This document shows, piece by piece, positions 9,139-16,310 of a stretch of DNA of 64,000 bases (position 1 is its first letter; the number at the start of each line of letters is the position of its first letter). The DNA is taken from the NCBI RefSeq assembly GCF_051195255.1, contig NZ_JBNJLK010000001.1, positions 372,001 to 436,000 of the forward strand, read 5' to 3'. Below the pieces are notes generated by a model. It worked only from the letters and a program-made list of their open reading frames with translations. It was not told the DNA's origin and made no database searches. This DNA comes from Falsirhodobacter sp051195255. Its GTDB lineage: Bacteria > Pseudomonadota > Alphaproteobacteria > Rhodobacterales > Rhodobacteraceae. The translations under genes and the position numbers were made by a program.

Positions 9139-12100
9139 ATGGCTTCCTATCACGTCAGGCAGCGCGATCCGCTTCTGGACGAATCCACGCAGGAGATGCT
9201 GCAAAAGCGCGGGCGTGAACTTCTGGGCGTCGGCCTCGTCATCCTCGGCCTGATCTTCGTGATGATGCTGGGCAGCTACTCGCCGCAGGACAAGGGCTGG
9301 ATGGTCGAAAGCGACCAGCCGATCCAGAACATGCTGGGCGGGTTCGGGGCGGCCATCGCTTCCACCCTCATCGTGGTCGTGGGCAAGGGCGCCTGGGCGA
9401 TCCCGACCATCCTGTTCCTGTGGGGCGGGCGTTTCGTGCTGCATCAGGGGTCGGAACGCGCCGTGGGCCGTGTGGTCTTCGCCGTGGTCGCGGTGGCCGT
9501 CGCCTCGGCCTTCGCCGCCACGCACGCGCCCGGTCCGGACTGGCAGGAAACCTTCGGCCTTGGCGGGCTGTTCGGCGACACCGTTCTGGCCGCACTTCTG
9601 AACCTGCTGCCCCTGCCCACCGTGGCGGGGCTGAAACTGCTGTCGCTGGTGGGGGGCGTGGGGGTGCTGGCCTCCATCCTCTTCGTGAGCGGTTTCACCA
9701 TGACCGAGATGCGGCGCATCTGGCACTTCCTGCTGCTGGGCCTGATCCTGACCTACACCACGATCCTTGGCCTGGCCGGGCGTTCGGCCACGGGGGCCGC
9801 GCAGATGGCCGCCAACGTGCAGGACCGGCGCCGCGAAAAGGCCGCCCGCATGCAGGACTGGGACGATGAGGTGGTCGAGGAGGAGGAGCATCCCCAAACC
9901 CGCACCGCCCTTCTGGGCAGCGCCGTGCGCGGTCTGGCCGCCCGCCTGTCCGCCCGTCCCGCGGCGGAGGAGATCGACCTTCCCGAACCTTCGGCCACGC
10001 GGATGGGGGATCTGACCCGCGCCGCCGCCCAGCGGCACGAGGCTGCATGGGGCCGTCCGGACGCCCTGTCCGCCGCGCCGCGCGGTCTGGCCGCCGAACC
10101 GCGCGAGGTGGCGCCGCCGCAGCCGCGAAGCCTTCTGGCCCGTGGCGCGCAGATGATGCGCCGCGTCGTGGACCTTGATCCGCAGCCCGAGCCGGAGCCC
10201 GTGGACGTTCCGACCGAAGATCGCATCAAGGCCCGCATCAACGACGCCATCCGCGTGCGCGCGCACCAGTCCCTTCCGCCCGTGTCGCCCGTCACGGCGG
10301 CGGTGCAACGCCGCGAACCGCCGCTGGCCGGGCGCCGCAAGTCGCCCCAGCCGCTGGTGGCCGAAACCCGCCGCACCCGTCAGGCCGTGGACCTGCCCCC
10401 CGAACCCCCGGTGCGTGGCGTCCGCGCGATCCCGCGCCTCGGGCCGGCCACGAACGAACCCGTGACCACCGCCGCCCAGCGCATCGAGGAGGAGCAGTGG
10501 GCCGAGGACGGCCCCGAGATGGACGACGAGTTCTGGGCCGACCAGCTCGACACGGCAACCTATGCCGCCGAGGAAGACGACTGGCCCGAGGAGCAGCTGG
10601 ACGCCGCGACGTTCGACCATGATGACGCCCCCTCCCCTGCCCCGGTGGCGATGGCCGCCGCGCCCAAGGCGGCGCGTCCGCCGGTCCGCTTCGACGATCC
10701 CGTTCCCTACGAGCTTCCGCCCCTGTCGCTTCTGTCCAGCCCCGACACGATCCAGCGCAACCCGCTGTCCGTGGAAGTGCTGGAGGAAAATGCCCGCATG
10801 CTGGAATCCGTTCTGGACGATTACGGCGTGAAGGGAGAGATCGTTTCGGTCCGCCCCGGCCCCGTCGTCACCATGTACGAACTGGAACCGGCACCCGGCC
10901 TGAAGGCCAGCCGCGTGATCGGTCTGGCCGACGACATCGCACGATCCATGTCGGCCCTGTCGGCCCGCGTGTCCACCGTTCCGGGCCGCACGGTGATCGG
11001 GATCGAACTGCCCAACGCCAACCGCGAAAAGGTCGTCCTGCGCGAGATCCTGGCCAGCCGCGATTTCAGCGACGGCACCCACCGCCTGCCGCTTGCCTTG
11101 GGCAAGGACATCGGCGGCGGCCCGGTCGTGGCCAACCTTGCCAAGATGCCCCACCTGCTGATCGCGGGGACCACCGGTTCGGGCAAGTCGGTCGCGATCA
11201 ACACGATGATCCTGTCGCTCCTCTACAAGCTGACGCCCGAGGAATGCCGCCTGATCATGATCGACCCGAAGATGCTGGAACTGTCCGTTTATGACGGCAT
11301 CCCGCACCTGCTGTCGCCCGTGGTGACGGACCCCAAGAAGGCCGTCGTCGCCCTGAAATGGGTCGTGGGAGAGATGGAGGAGCGCTACCGCAAGATGTCC
11401 AAGATGGGCGTGCGGAACATCGAAGGCTACAACGGTCGCGTCCGCGAAGCGCTGGACAAGGGCGAGATGTTCAAGCGCACCATACAGACCGGCTTCGACG
11501 AGGATACGGGCGAGCCCGTGTTCGAGACGGAAGAGTTCATGCCCGTGGTGATCCCCTTCATCGTCGTCGTCGTGGACGAGATGGCCGACCTGATGATGGT
11601 CGCGGGCAAGGAGATCGAGGCCTGCATCCAGCGTCTGGCGCAGATGGCGCGGGCGTCGGGCATCCACCTGATCATGGCCACGCAGCGCCCTTCGGTCGAC
11701 GTCATCACCGGCACGATCAAGGCGAACTTCCCGACCCGTATCTCGTTCTCGGTCACGTCCAAGATCGACAGCCGCACCATTCTGGGCGAACAGGGCGCGG
11801 AACAGCTGCTGGGCATGGGCGACATGCTCTACATGGCGGGCGGATCGAAGATCAACCGCATCCACGGCCCCTTCGTCTCGGACGAGGAGGTCGAGGAGAT
11901 CGTCAACCACCTCAAGTCCTTCGGCCCGCCCACCTACATGTCGGGCGTCGTGGAAGGCCCCGAGGATGACCGCGCCGACGACATCGACGCGGTTCTGGGC
12001 CTTGGCGGCAACACGGATGGAGAAGACTCGCTCTACGATCAGGCCGTGGCGGTCGTCGCGAAGGACCGCAAATGCTCCACCTCCTACATCCAGCGCAAGC

Positions 12101-12213
12101 TGGGGGTCGGCTACAACAAGGCCGCGAAGCTGGTGGAGCAGATGGAGGAACAGGGCGTGGTCACCGCCGCCAACCACGTCGGCAAGCGCGAGATCCTGCT
12201 GCCCGAGCAGTGA
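9139..12213 (+). CDS. ftsK: DNA translocase FtsK
   Basis: A 1024-aa septal DNA pump that moves chromosomes out of the closing division site and activates XerCD recombination at dif. It has an N-terminal four-to-five-helix membrane domain (about residues 25-215), a long Pro/Arg/Glu-rich linker (about 230-530), and the RecA-like motor with Walker A GTTGSGKS at about 677-684 and Walker B VVVVDEMADL around 813. It ends with a winged-helix gamma domain (about 955-1024) that reads KOPS and contacts XerD. The linker is intermediate in length for the family. It starts three bases after the aminotransferase stop and is followed by a terminator. Confidence 0.96.
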   Translation: MASYHVRQRDPLLDESTQEMLQKRGRELLGVGLVILGLIFVMMLGSYSPQDKGWMVESDQPIQNMLGGFGAAIASTLIVVVGKGAWAIPTILFLWGGRFVLHQGSERAVGRVVFAVVAVAVASAFAATHAPGPDWQETFGLGGLFGDTVLAALLNLLPLPTVAGLKLLSLVGGVGVLASILFVSGFTMTEMRRIWHFLLLGLILTYTTILGLAGRSATGAAQMAANVQDRRREKAARMQDWDDEVVEEEEHPQTRTALLGSAVRGLAARLSARPAAEEIDLPEPSATRMGDLTRAAAQRHEAAWGRPDALSAAPRGLAAEPREVAPPQPRSLLARGAQMMRRVVDLDPQPEPEPVDVPTEDRIKARINDAIRVRAHQSLPPVSPVTAAVQRREPPLAGRRKSPQPLVAETRRTRQAVDLPPEPPVRGVRAIPRLGPATNEPVTTAAQRIEEEQWAEDGPEMDDEFWADQLDTATYAAEEDDWPEEQLDAATFDHDDAPSPAPVAMAAAPKAARPPVRFDDPVPYELPPLSLLSSPDTIQRNPLSVEVLEENARMLESVLDDYGVKGEIVSVRPGPVVTMYELEPAPGLKASRVIGLADDIARSMSALSARVSTVPGRTVIGIELPNANREKVVLREILASRDFSDGTHRLPLALGKDIGGGPVVANLAKMPHLLIAGTTGSGKSVAINTMILSLLYKLTPEECRLIMIDPKMLELSVYDGIPHLLSPVVTDPKKAVVALKWVVGEMEERYRKMSKMGVRNIEGYNGRVREALDKGEMFKRTIQTGFDEDTGEPVFETEEFMPVVIPFIVVVVDEMADLMMVAGKEIEACIQRLAQMARASGIHLIMATQRPSVDVITGTIKANFPTRISFSVTSKIDSRTILGEQGAEQLLGMGDMLYMAGGSKINRIHGPFVSDEEVEEIVNHLKSFGPPTYMSGVVEGPEDDRADDIDAVLGLGGNTDGEDSLYDQAVAVVAKDRKCSTSYIQRKLGVGYNKAAKLVEQMEEQGVVTAANHVGKREILLPEQ

Positions 12214-12236
12214 GGCAAAACAGGACACACGAAACG

Positions 12237-12257
12237 GGGCCCTTCGGGGCCCTTTTT
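12237..12257 (+). terminator. Rho-independent terminator after ftsK
   Basis: Six-base GGGCCC/GGGCCC stem closed by a TTCG tetraloop and followed by five T (12253-12257). It lies 24 bases after the ftsK stop and separates it from lolA. Confidence 0.85.
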
Positions 12258-12331
12258 CATGTCGGCGGGATGGCGCAACGGTGATGCGCGGTTACTGGAA
12301 CGCGGCGCGGCGGCGTCCTAGATTGCGTTTC

Positions 12332-12937
12332 ATGAAACCGTTTCGCACCCTCATGGCTTCGGCCGTCGCTGTCACCCTTCTTGCCGTGCCCGCCATGGCC
12401 GAGAAGCTTCCGCTGTCCGAGATCTCGCGTTATCTGAACTCGCTCACCACGGCGCAGTCGGATTTCACGCAGGTCAATCCCGACGGCTCCGTCTCCACCG
12501 GGGAGTTGATGATCCATCGGCCCGGTCGCGTCCGCTTCGAATACGCAAAGCCCGACCGGTCCGTGGTGATGGCGGGCGGCGGCCAGGTGGCCGTGTTCGA
12601 CGCGAAGTCGAACCAGCCGCCGGAACAGTATCCGCTGGCCCGCACGCCGCTGTCGATCATCCTGGCCGAAAACGTGAACCTGGGCCGCGCCCGCATGGTC
12701 GTGGGCCATCAGGAAATCGACAACACCACGCATGTGGTGGCGCAGGACCCCGACCATCCGGATTACGGCACGATCGACATGGTGTTCACCGCGAACCCGA
12801 CCGAACTGCGCCAATGGATCATCACGGATGGCGCCGGGGCAAAGACGACCGTGATCCTGGGCGAGTTGCGGAAGGGCGTGCGCCTGCCCTCCTCGCTCTT
12901 CTCCATCACGCTGGAACAGCAAAGCCGCGGGCGTTAA
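12332..12937 (+). CDS. lolA: Outer-membrane lipoprotein carrier protein LolA
   Basis: A 201-aa periplasmic chaperone with a signal peptide of about 23 residues (MKPFRTLMASAVAVTLL... cleaved after AMA). LolA accepts lipoproteins from LolCDE and delivers them to the outer membrane. Family features are present: SLTTAQSDFTQ, GELMIHRPGRVRFEY and DGKTV-like strands of the LolA half-barrel. The ATG at 12332 was chosen because the signal peptide begins there, although the frame is open upstream through the ftsK end. Its TAA stop overlaps the TAA stop of the convergent transglycosylase gene within the same four bases, TTAA. Confidence 0.9.
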   Translation: MKPFRTLMASAVAVTLLAVPAMAEKLPLSEISRYLNSLTTAQSDFTQVNPDGSVSTGELMIHRPGRVRFEYAKPDRSVVMAGGGQVAVFDAKSNQPPEQYPLARTPLSIILAENVNLGRARMVVGHQEIDNTTHVVAQDPDHPDYGTIDMVFTANPTELRQWIITDGAGAKTTVILGELRKGVRLPSSLFSITLEQQSRGR

Positions 12938-13515
12938 CCGCGGCAGATCGCCAGCTGGGCCTGATACCGCGTCGCGCGCGAGGCGACGCGGTTCGCCACG
13001 TTCATCAGCCACGGCTTGGCGGTGTAGCTGCCCCGCGCATAACCGGCGCGGCCTTCGTGATAGGCCAAATATTGATTCGCCGCGTCATGGGGCGAAATGC
13101 CGAGGTTGGTGGAGGACTTGTTCATGTACCAGCCCATGAAGTCGGTCGCATCCTCGATCCGGTCGCGGCGCGCGCGGTAGCGGCCGGTGTCCTTCTGATA
13201 CTCCTCCCACGTGCCGTCCAGCGCCTGGCTGTAGCCATAGGCGGAGCTTTGACGCCCCATCGGGATGATGCCCAGCATGAACTGGTGCGGCGTGCGGGCA
13301 TTGCCGATGAAGGACGATTCCTGGTGGATGGTCGCCATCTGCACCTGCACGGGGATGCCCCAGCGCCGTTCGGTGGCTTTCATCGCCCGCCAGTAGGCCG
13401 GCCGTTCGCTGACGATGCTGCACGCATCATCAAGATTGCGCGGCGCCGTAAAGTCGCTGCGTCCGCAGGACATCAGCAACAACAACAGAATCGACGCGCG
13501 AAGAAATCTGCTCAT
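12934..13515 (-). CDS. Transglycosylase SLT-domain lipoprotein
   Basis: A 193-aa protein with a lipoprotein signal (lipobox LMSC, lipidated Cys17) and a lysozyme-like lytic transglycosylase domain. Catalytic Glu66 is in ATIHQESSF, followed by the family's AYGYSQALDGTW and YLAYHEGRAGY. Such enzymes cut the glycan strands of peptidoglycan, forming 1,6-anhydro ends; the lipid anchor would place it in a membrane facing the periplasm. A GAGGGG element precedes the ATG. The frame is open another 45 codons upstream but lacks a signal sequence there, which supports the start chosen here. Confidence 0.88.
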   Translation of the reverse strand: MSRFLRASILLLLLMSCGRSDFTAPRNLDDACSIVSERPAYWRAMKATERRWGIPVQVQMATIHQESSFIGNARTPHQFMLGIIPMGRQSSAYGYSQALDGTWEEYQKDTGRYRARRDRIEDATDFMGWYMNKSSTNLGISPHDAANQYLAYHEGRAGYARGSYTAKPWLMNVANRVASRATRYQAQLAICRG

Positions 13516-13620
13516 ACTGCCCCTCGCCTTCTTGTTTTGCCCGAATGTAGGCGAAAACCGTTCACAGGGAAATGCGCGAGCGTGTGAAAGCCGTGCGAAA
13601 GGCGGGGTTTCGCCGCGAGG

Positions 13621-13670
13621 GCTGCGGCGGATTGTGGACTCGGGCCCCAAGGGGCGTTATGCCCCGCAGC
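13621..13670 (+). repeat. Nested inverted repeat in the hspQ leader
   Basis: Outer arms GCTGCGG (13621-13627) and CCGCAGC (13664-13670) are perfectly complementary and enclose GGGGC-GTTAT-GCCCC (13651-13665), so two alternative hairpins share the same bases. The structure ends 15 bases before the hspQ start codon and just before its GGGAG ribosome-binding site. There is no T tract, so this is not an intrinsic terminator for anything upstream. A regulatory role is possible but unproven. Confidence 0.45.
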
Positions 13671-13685
13671 CGAAAGGGAGTGGCC

Positions 13686-14015
13686 ATGACCGTCAGATCC
13701 GAAGCCAAATACCATCTGGGTCAGGTGCTCCGCCATCGGAAGCACCCGTTTCGCGGTGTCGTCTTCGATGTGGACGCGATCTTTGCCAACACCCAGGAAT
13801 GGTACGAGGCGATCCCCGAGGAAAGCCGCCCGGCAAAGGACCAGCCCTTCTATCACCTTCTGGCCGAAAACGATCAAAGCTACTACGTGGCCTACGTGTC
13901 CGAAGGAAACCTCGTGCCCGACGACACGGGCGAACCGGTGGACCATCCCGACCTTGCCGACCTGTTCGGCGATTTCGAGGATGGCTGCTACCCTCTTCAG
14001 GTGCAGATGAACTGA
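13686..14015 (+). CDS. hspQ: Heat shock protein HspQ
   Basis: A 109-aa protein of the HspQ/YccV hemimethylated-DNA-binding-like family: KYHLGQVLRHRKHPFRGVVFDVD, WYEAIPEESRP, QPFYHLLAEN and YVAYVSEGNL are all family-typical. In enterobacteria HspQ is an adaptor and enhancer of Lon and affects DnaA stability. The ATG at 13686 was preferred because GGGAG precedes it by five bases. The stop overlaps the next start by one base (TGATG), coupling it to the methionine sulfoxide reductase gene; the two share a stress theme. Confidence 0.92.
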   Translation: MTVRSEAKYHLGQVLRHRKHPFRGVVFDVDAIFANTQEWYEAIPEESRPAKDQPFYHLLAENDQSYYVAYVSEGNLVPDDTGEPVDHPDLADLFGDFEDGCYPLQVQMN

Positions 14016-14467
14016 TGGATTACGCGACGCTTTCTTCGACGCTGGACGCGCTGTGCCACGGGGAAACGGACACGGTCGCCCTGATGGCCACCGTCGCGTG
14101 CGAGTTGCACAACGCCCATCCCTTGTCGGACTGGACCGGCTTCTACCGCGTGGTGGCGCCGGACCTGCTGAAGATCGGGCCCTATCAAGGTGGCCATGGC
14201 TGTCTGGTCATCCCGTTCAGCCGCGGCGTCTGCGGGGCCGCCGCGCGCACCGGCCAGCCCCAGATCGTTCCGGACGTGGAGCTGTTTCCCGGCCACATCG
14301 CCTGCGCCTCCTCCACCCGTTCGGAACTGGTGCTGCCGGTGTGGAACGGCGAGGGCAAGCTTCTGGGCGTATTGGATCTGGACAGCGACACCGAAGCCGC
14401 CTTCGACCAGACCGACGCGGATCAGCTGACCGCGATCATGGCCCGCATCTTCAAGGACGCGGAGTGA
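14015..14467 (+). CDS. msrC: GAF-domain free methionine-(R)-sulfoxide reductase
   Basis: A 150-aa protein that is a single GAF domain. Three cysteines occur at 63, 73 and 97 (GCLVIPF, RGVCG and HIAC). Their 10- and 24-residue spacing is the same as that of the catalytic and resolving cysteines of free methionine-R-sulfoxide reductase (yeast 91/101/125), together with FPGHIAC and SELVLPV. It should therefore reduce free Met-R-O using thioredoxin in the cytoplasm. It sits between hspQ and the pseudouridine synthase with overlapping codons on both sides. The symbol msrC follows E. coli usage. Confidence 0.85.
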   Translation: MDYATLSSTLDALCHGETDTVALMATVACELHNAHPLSDWTGFYRVVAPDLLKIGPYQGGHGCLVIPFSRGVCGAAARTGQPQIVPDVELFPGHIACASSTRSELVLPVWNGEGKLLGVLDLDSDTEAAFDQTDADQLTAIMARIFKDAE

Positions 14468-15111
14468 CCTTCGTCTACGCCCCGCCGGACGTTCCGCTGA
14501 ACATCCTGCACGCCGACGACCGGATCGTGGTGGCCGACAAACCCGCCGGGCTTCTGTCGGTGCCGGGGCGCGGGGATGACCGCGCCGATTGCCTGATCGC
14601 GCGGCTGAGGGTGGAGTTTCCGGACATCCTGCTGATCCACCGGCTGGATCTGGACACGTCCGGCGTGATGATCTTCGCCTGCGACAAGCCCGCGCAGGGC
14701 GACATCTCCCAGCAGTTCGAAAAGCGGCTGACGAAGAAGGTCTACCAGGCGCGGCTTGACGGGCGGCTGGAACCGGAAACGGGCCGCGTGGACCTGCCGC
14801 TGATCGTGGACTGGCCGAACCGCCCCCGCCAGCATGTGAATCACGACACCGGCAAGCCGGCCCAGACCGACTGGCAGGTGCTGGGCTACGAAGGCGACAC
14901 AACGCGCGTGCACCTGATGCCGATCACGGGCCGCAGCCACCAGTTGCGCGTGCACATGATGGAAACCGGCCACGCGATCCTGGGCGATCCGCTTTACGCA
15001 ACCGGCGCCGCCGCAAACCACCCGCGCCTGATGCTGCACGCCGAAACGCTGCGCGTCCGGCATCCGGGCACGGGGCGAAGCATGACCTTCCTCGCCCCGG
15101 TTCCGTTCTAG
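14464..15111 (+). CDS. RluA-family pseudouridine synthase
   Basis: A 215-aa enzyme carrying the RluA catalytic motif HRLDLDTSG, with the Asp nucleophile, plus DKPAGLLSVPG and GRSHQLRVHM. It converts uridines in rRNA or tRNA to pseudouridine. There is no S4 domain, and the short length is like E. coli RluA or TruC rather than RluC/D; the exact target is unknown. The GTG start overlaps the preceding stop (GTGA), making a three-gene coupled unit with hspQ and msrC. It converges on the LLM oxidoreductase with six bases between stops. Confidence 0.88.
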   Translation: MTFVYAPPDVPLNILHADDRIVVADKPAGLLSVPGRGDDRADCLIARLRVEFPDILLIHRLDLDTSGVMIFACDKPAQGDISQQFEKRLTKKVYQARLDGRLEPETGRVDLPLIVDWPNRPRQHVNHDTGKPAQTDWQVLGYEGDTTRVHLMPITGRSHQLRVHMMETGHAILGDPLYATGAAANHPRLMLHAETLRVRHPGTGRSMTFLAPVPF

Positions 15112-15117
15112 GCCGTT

Positions 15118-16143
15118 TCAGGCCAGCATGTCGCGGACCATCGGAATGACCTTCTCGCCATACAGGCGGATGGAGTTCATCGAGAGATCGTGCGGCACCG
15201 GCCCGCCCGAATATTTCAGATCGAAACGCGACAGGCTCAGCGCGCGGGCCGTGGCCGCGATCTTCTTCGCCACCGTTTCCGGGCTGCCCACATACATGGA
15301 ACCGTGATTGCATTCGCGGTCGAAATCCTCGCGCTTCAGCTCGCCCCAGCCGCGGCTGCGGCCGACCAGACGGTGCATGATGCGGTAGCCCGCGAAGAAC
15401 TGGTCGCGCGCCGCCTCGTCCGTTTCGGCCACGTGGCCGGGGGAATGGACGCCCACGGGCAGAACCTTGGTATCCATCTGCTCCAAGGCTTGATGATAAA
15501 GATCCACGAAGGGCCGGAACCGTGCGGGCGCGCCGCCGATGATCGCCAGCATCATGGGCAACCCGTGGCTGGCCGCGCGGATCACCGATTCCGGGCTGCC
15601 GCCCACCCCGATCCACGTCTTCAGCGTGCCCGATTCCATCGGCGGGAAGACGCGCTGACGCTGAAGGCCGGGATGGATGGATCCTTTCCACGTCACCTCC
15701 CGCTCTCGCGACAGCTTGGTGAACAGGTCCAGCTTTTCGGTGAACAGGCGTTCGTAATCGGACAGGTCATAGCCGAACAGCGGGAAGCTTTCCGTGAAGG
15801 ACCCGCGCCCCAGGATCACCTCGGCCCGCCCGTCCGAGATGGCGTCGACCGTGGCGAAGCGCTGGAACACCCGGATCGGATCGTCCGAGGACAGCACCGT
15901 CACGGCCGAGCCGAGCCGGATGCGCTGTGTCCGCGCGGCGATCCCGGCCAGCACCACCTCGGGGGCGGAAATCGCGTAATCCTCGCGGTGATGTTCGCCG
16001 ATGCCGATGAAGTCGATGCCGACCTCGTCGGCCAGCACGCCCTGATCGACCACGTCGCGCACCACCTGCGCGTGGGTTTTCGGCGTCCCGTCGGCGGCGT
16101 TCGTCATATCCCCGAACGTGTCGAGGCCCAGTTCCAGTGTCAT
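15118..16143 (-). CDS. LLM-class flavin-dependent oxidoreductase
   Basis: A 341-aa bacterial-luciferase-like TIM-barrel protein. Visible features are DEVGIDFIGIGEHHRED, TQRIRLGSAVTVLSSDDP, DGRAEVILGRGSF and IGVGGSPESV, typical of the LLM family of FMNH2-dependent monooxygenases or F420-type reductases. The substrate cannot be read from the sequence, and there is no adjacent flavin reductase. It is monocistronic and divergent from leuS, with 167 bases between start codons. Confidence 0.85.
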   Translation of the reverse strand: MTLELGLDTFGDMTNAADGTPKTHAQVVRDVVDQGVLADEVGIDFIGIGEHHREDYAISAPEVVLAGIAARTQRIRLGSAVTVLSSDDPIRVFQRFATVDAISDGRAEVILGRGSFTESFPLFGYDLSDYERLFTEKLDLFTKLSREREVTWKGSIHPGLQRQRVFPPMESGTLKTWIGVGGSPESVIRAASHGLPMMLAIIGGAPARFRPFVDLYHQALEQMDTKVLPVGVHSPGHVAETDEAARDQFFAGYRIMHRLVGRSRGWGELKREDFDRECNHGSMYVGSPETVAKKIAATARALSLSRFDLKYSGGPVPHDLSMNSIRLYGEKVIPMVRDMLA

Positions 16144-16310
16144 GGCCGTATCCTTCTGCGTTGCCCCGAACCTAACGGCGGCCCCCCGCCGTCACAATCT
16201 GCCCAAACGGCGTCAAGTCTGTGCAGGTCGGCAGGACGGGCGGCGCTGCTGGACGGGTCGCGCCCATGGGTGTAGACCTCGTGACGCAACCCGCGAAAGA
16301 AGGCCCGTCC

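Noticed and set aside
8272..12228. A 1318-codon open frame on the minus strand opposite ftsK and the aminotransferase gene
   Set aside because: It mirrors real genes codon by codon, is rich in His/Arg/Gly/Asp repeats without any domain, and results from the near-absence of T and A in the third codon positions. Similar long shadows oppose leuS, the helicase, kdpD and kdpA.
16144..16310. Candidate leucine-responsive T-box or leader peptide before leuS
   Set aside because: No Leu-codon run, no T-box sequence and no anti-terminator pair; T-boxes are also not expected in this lineage.
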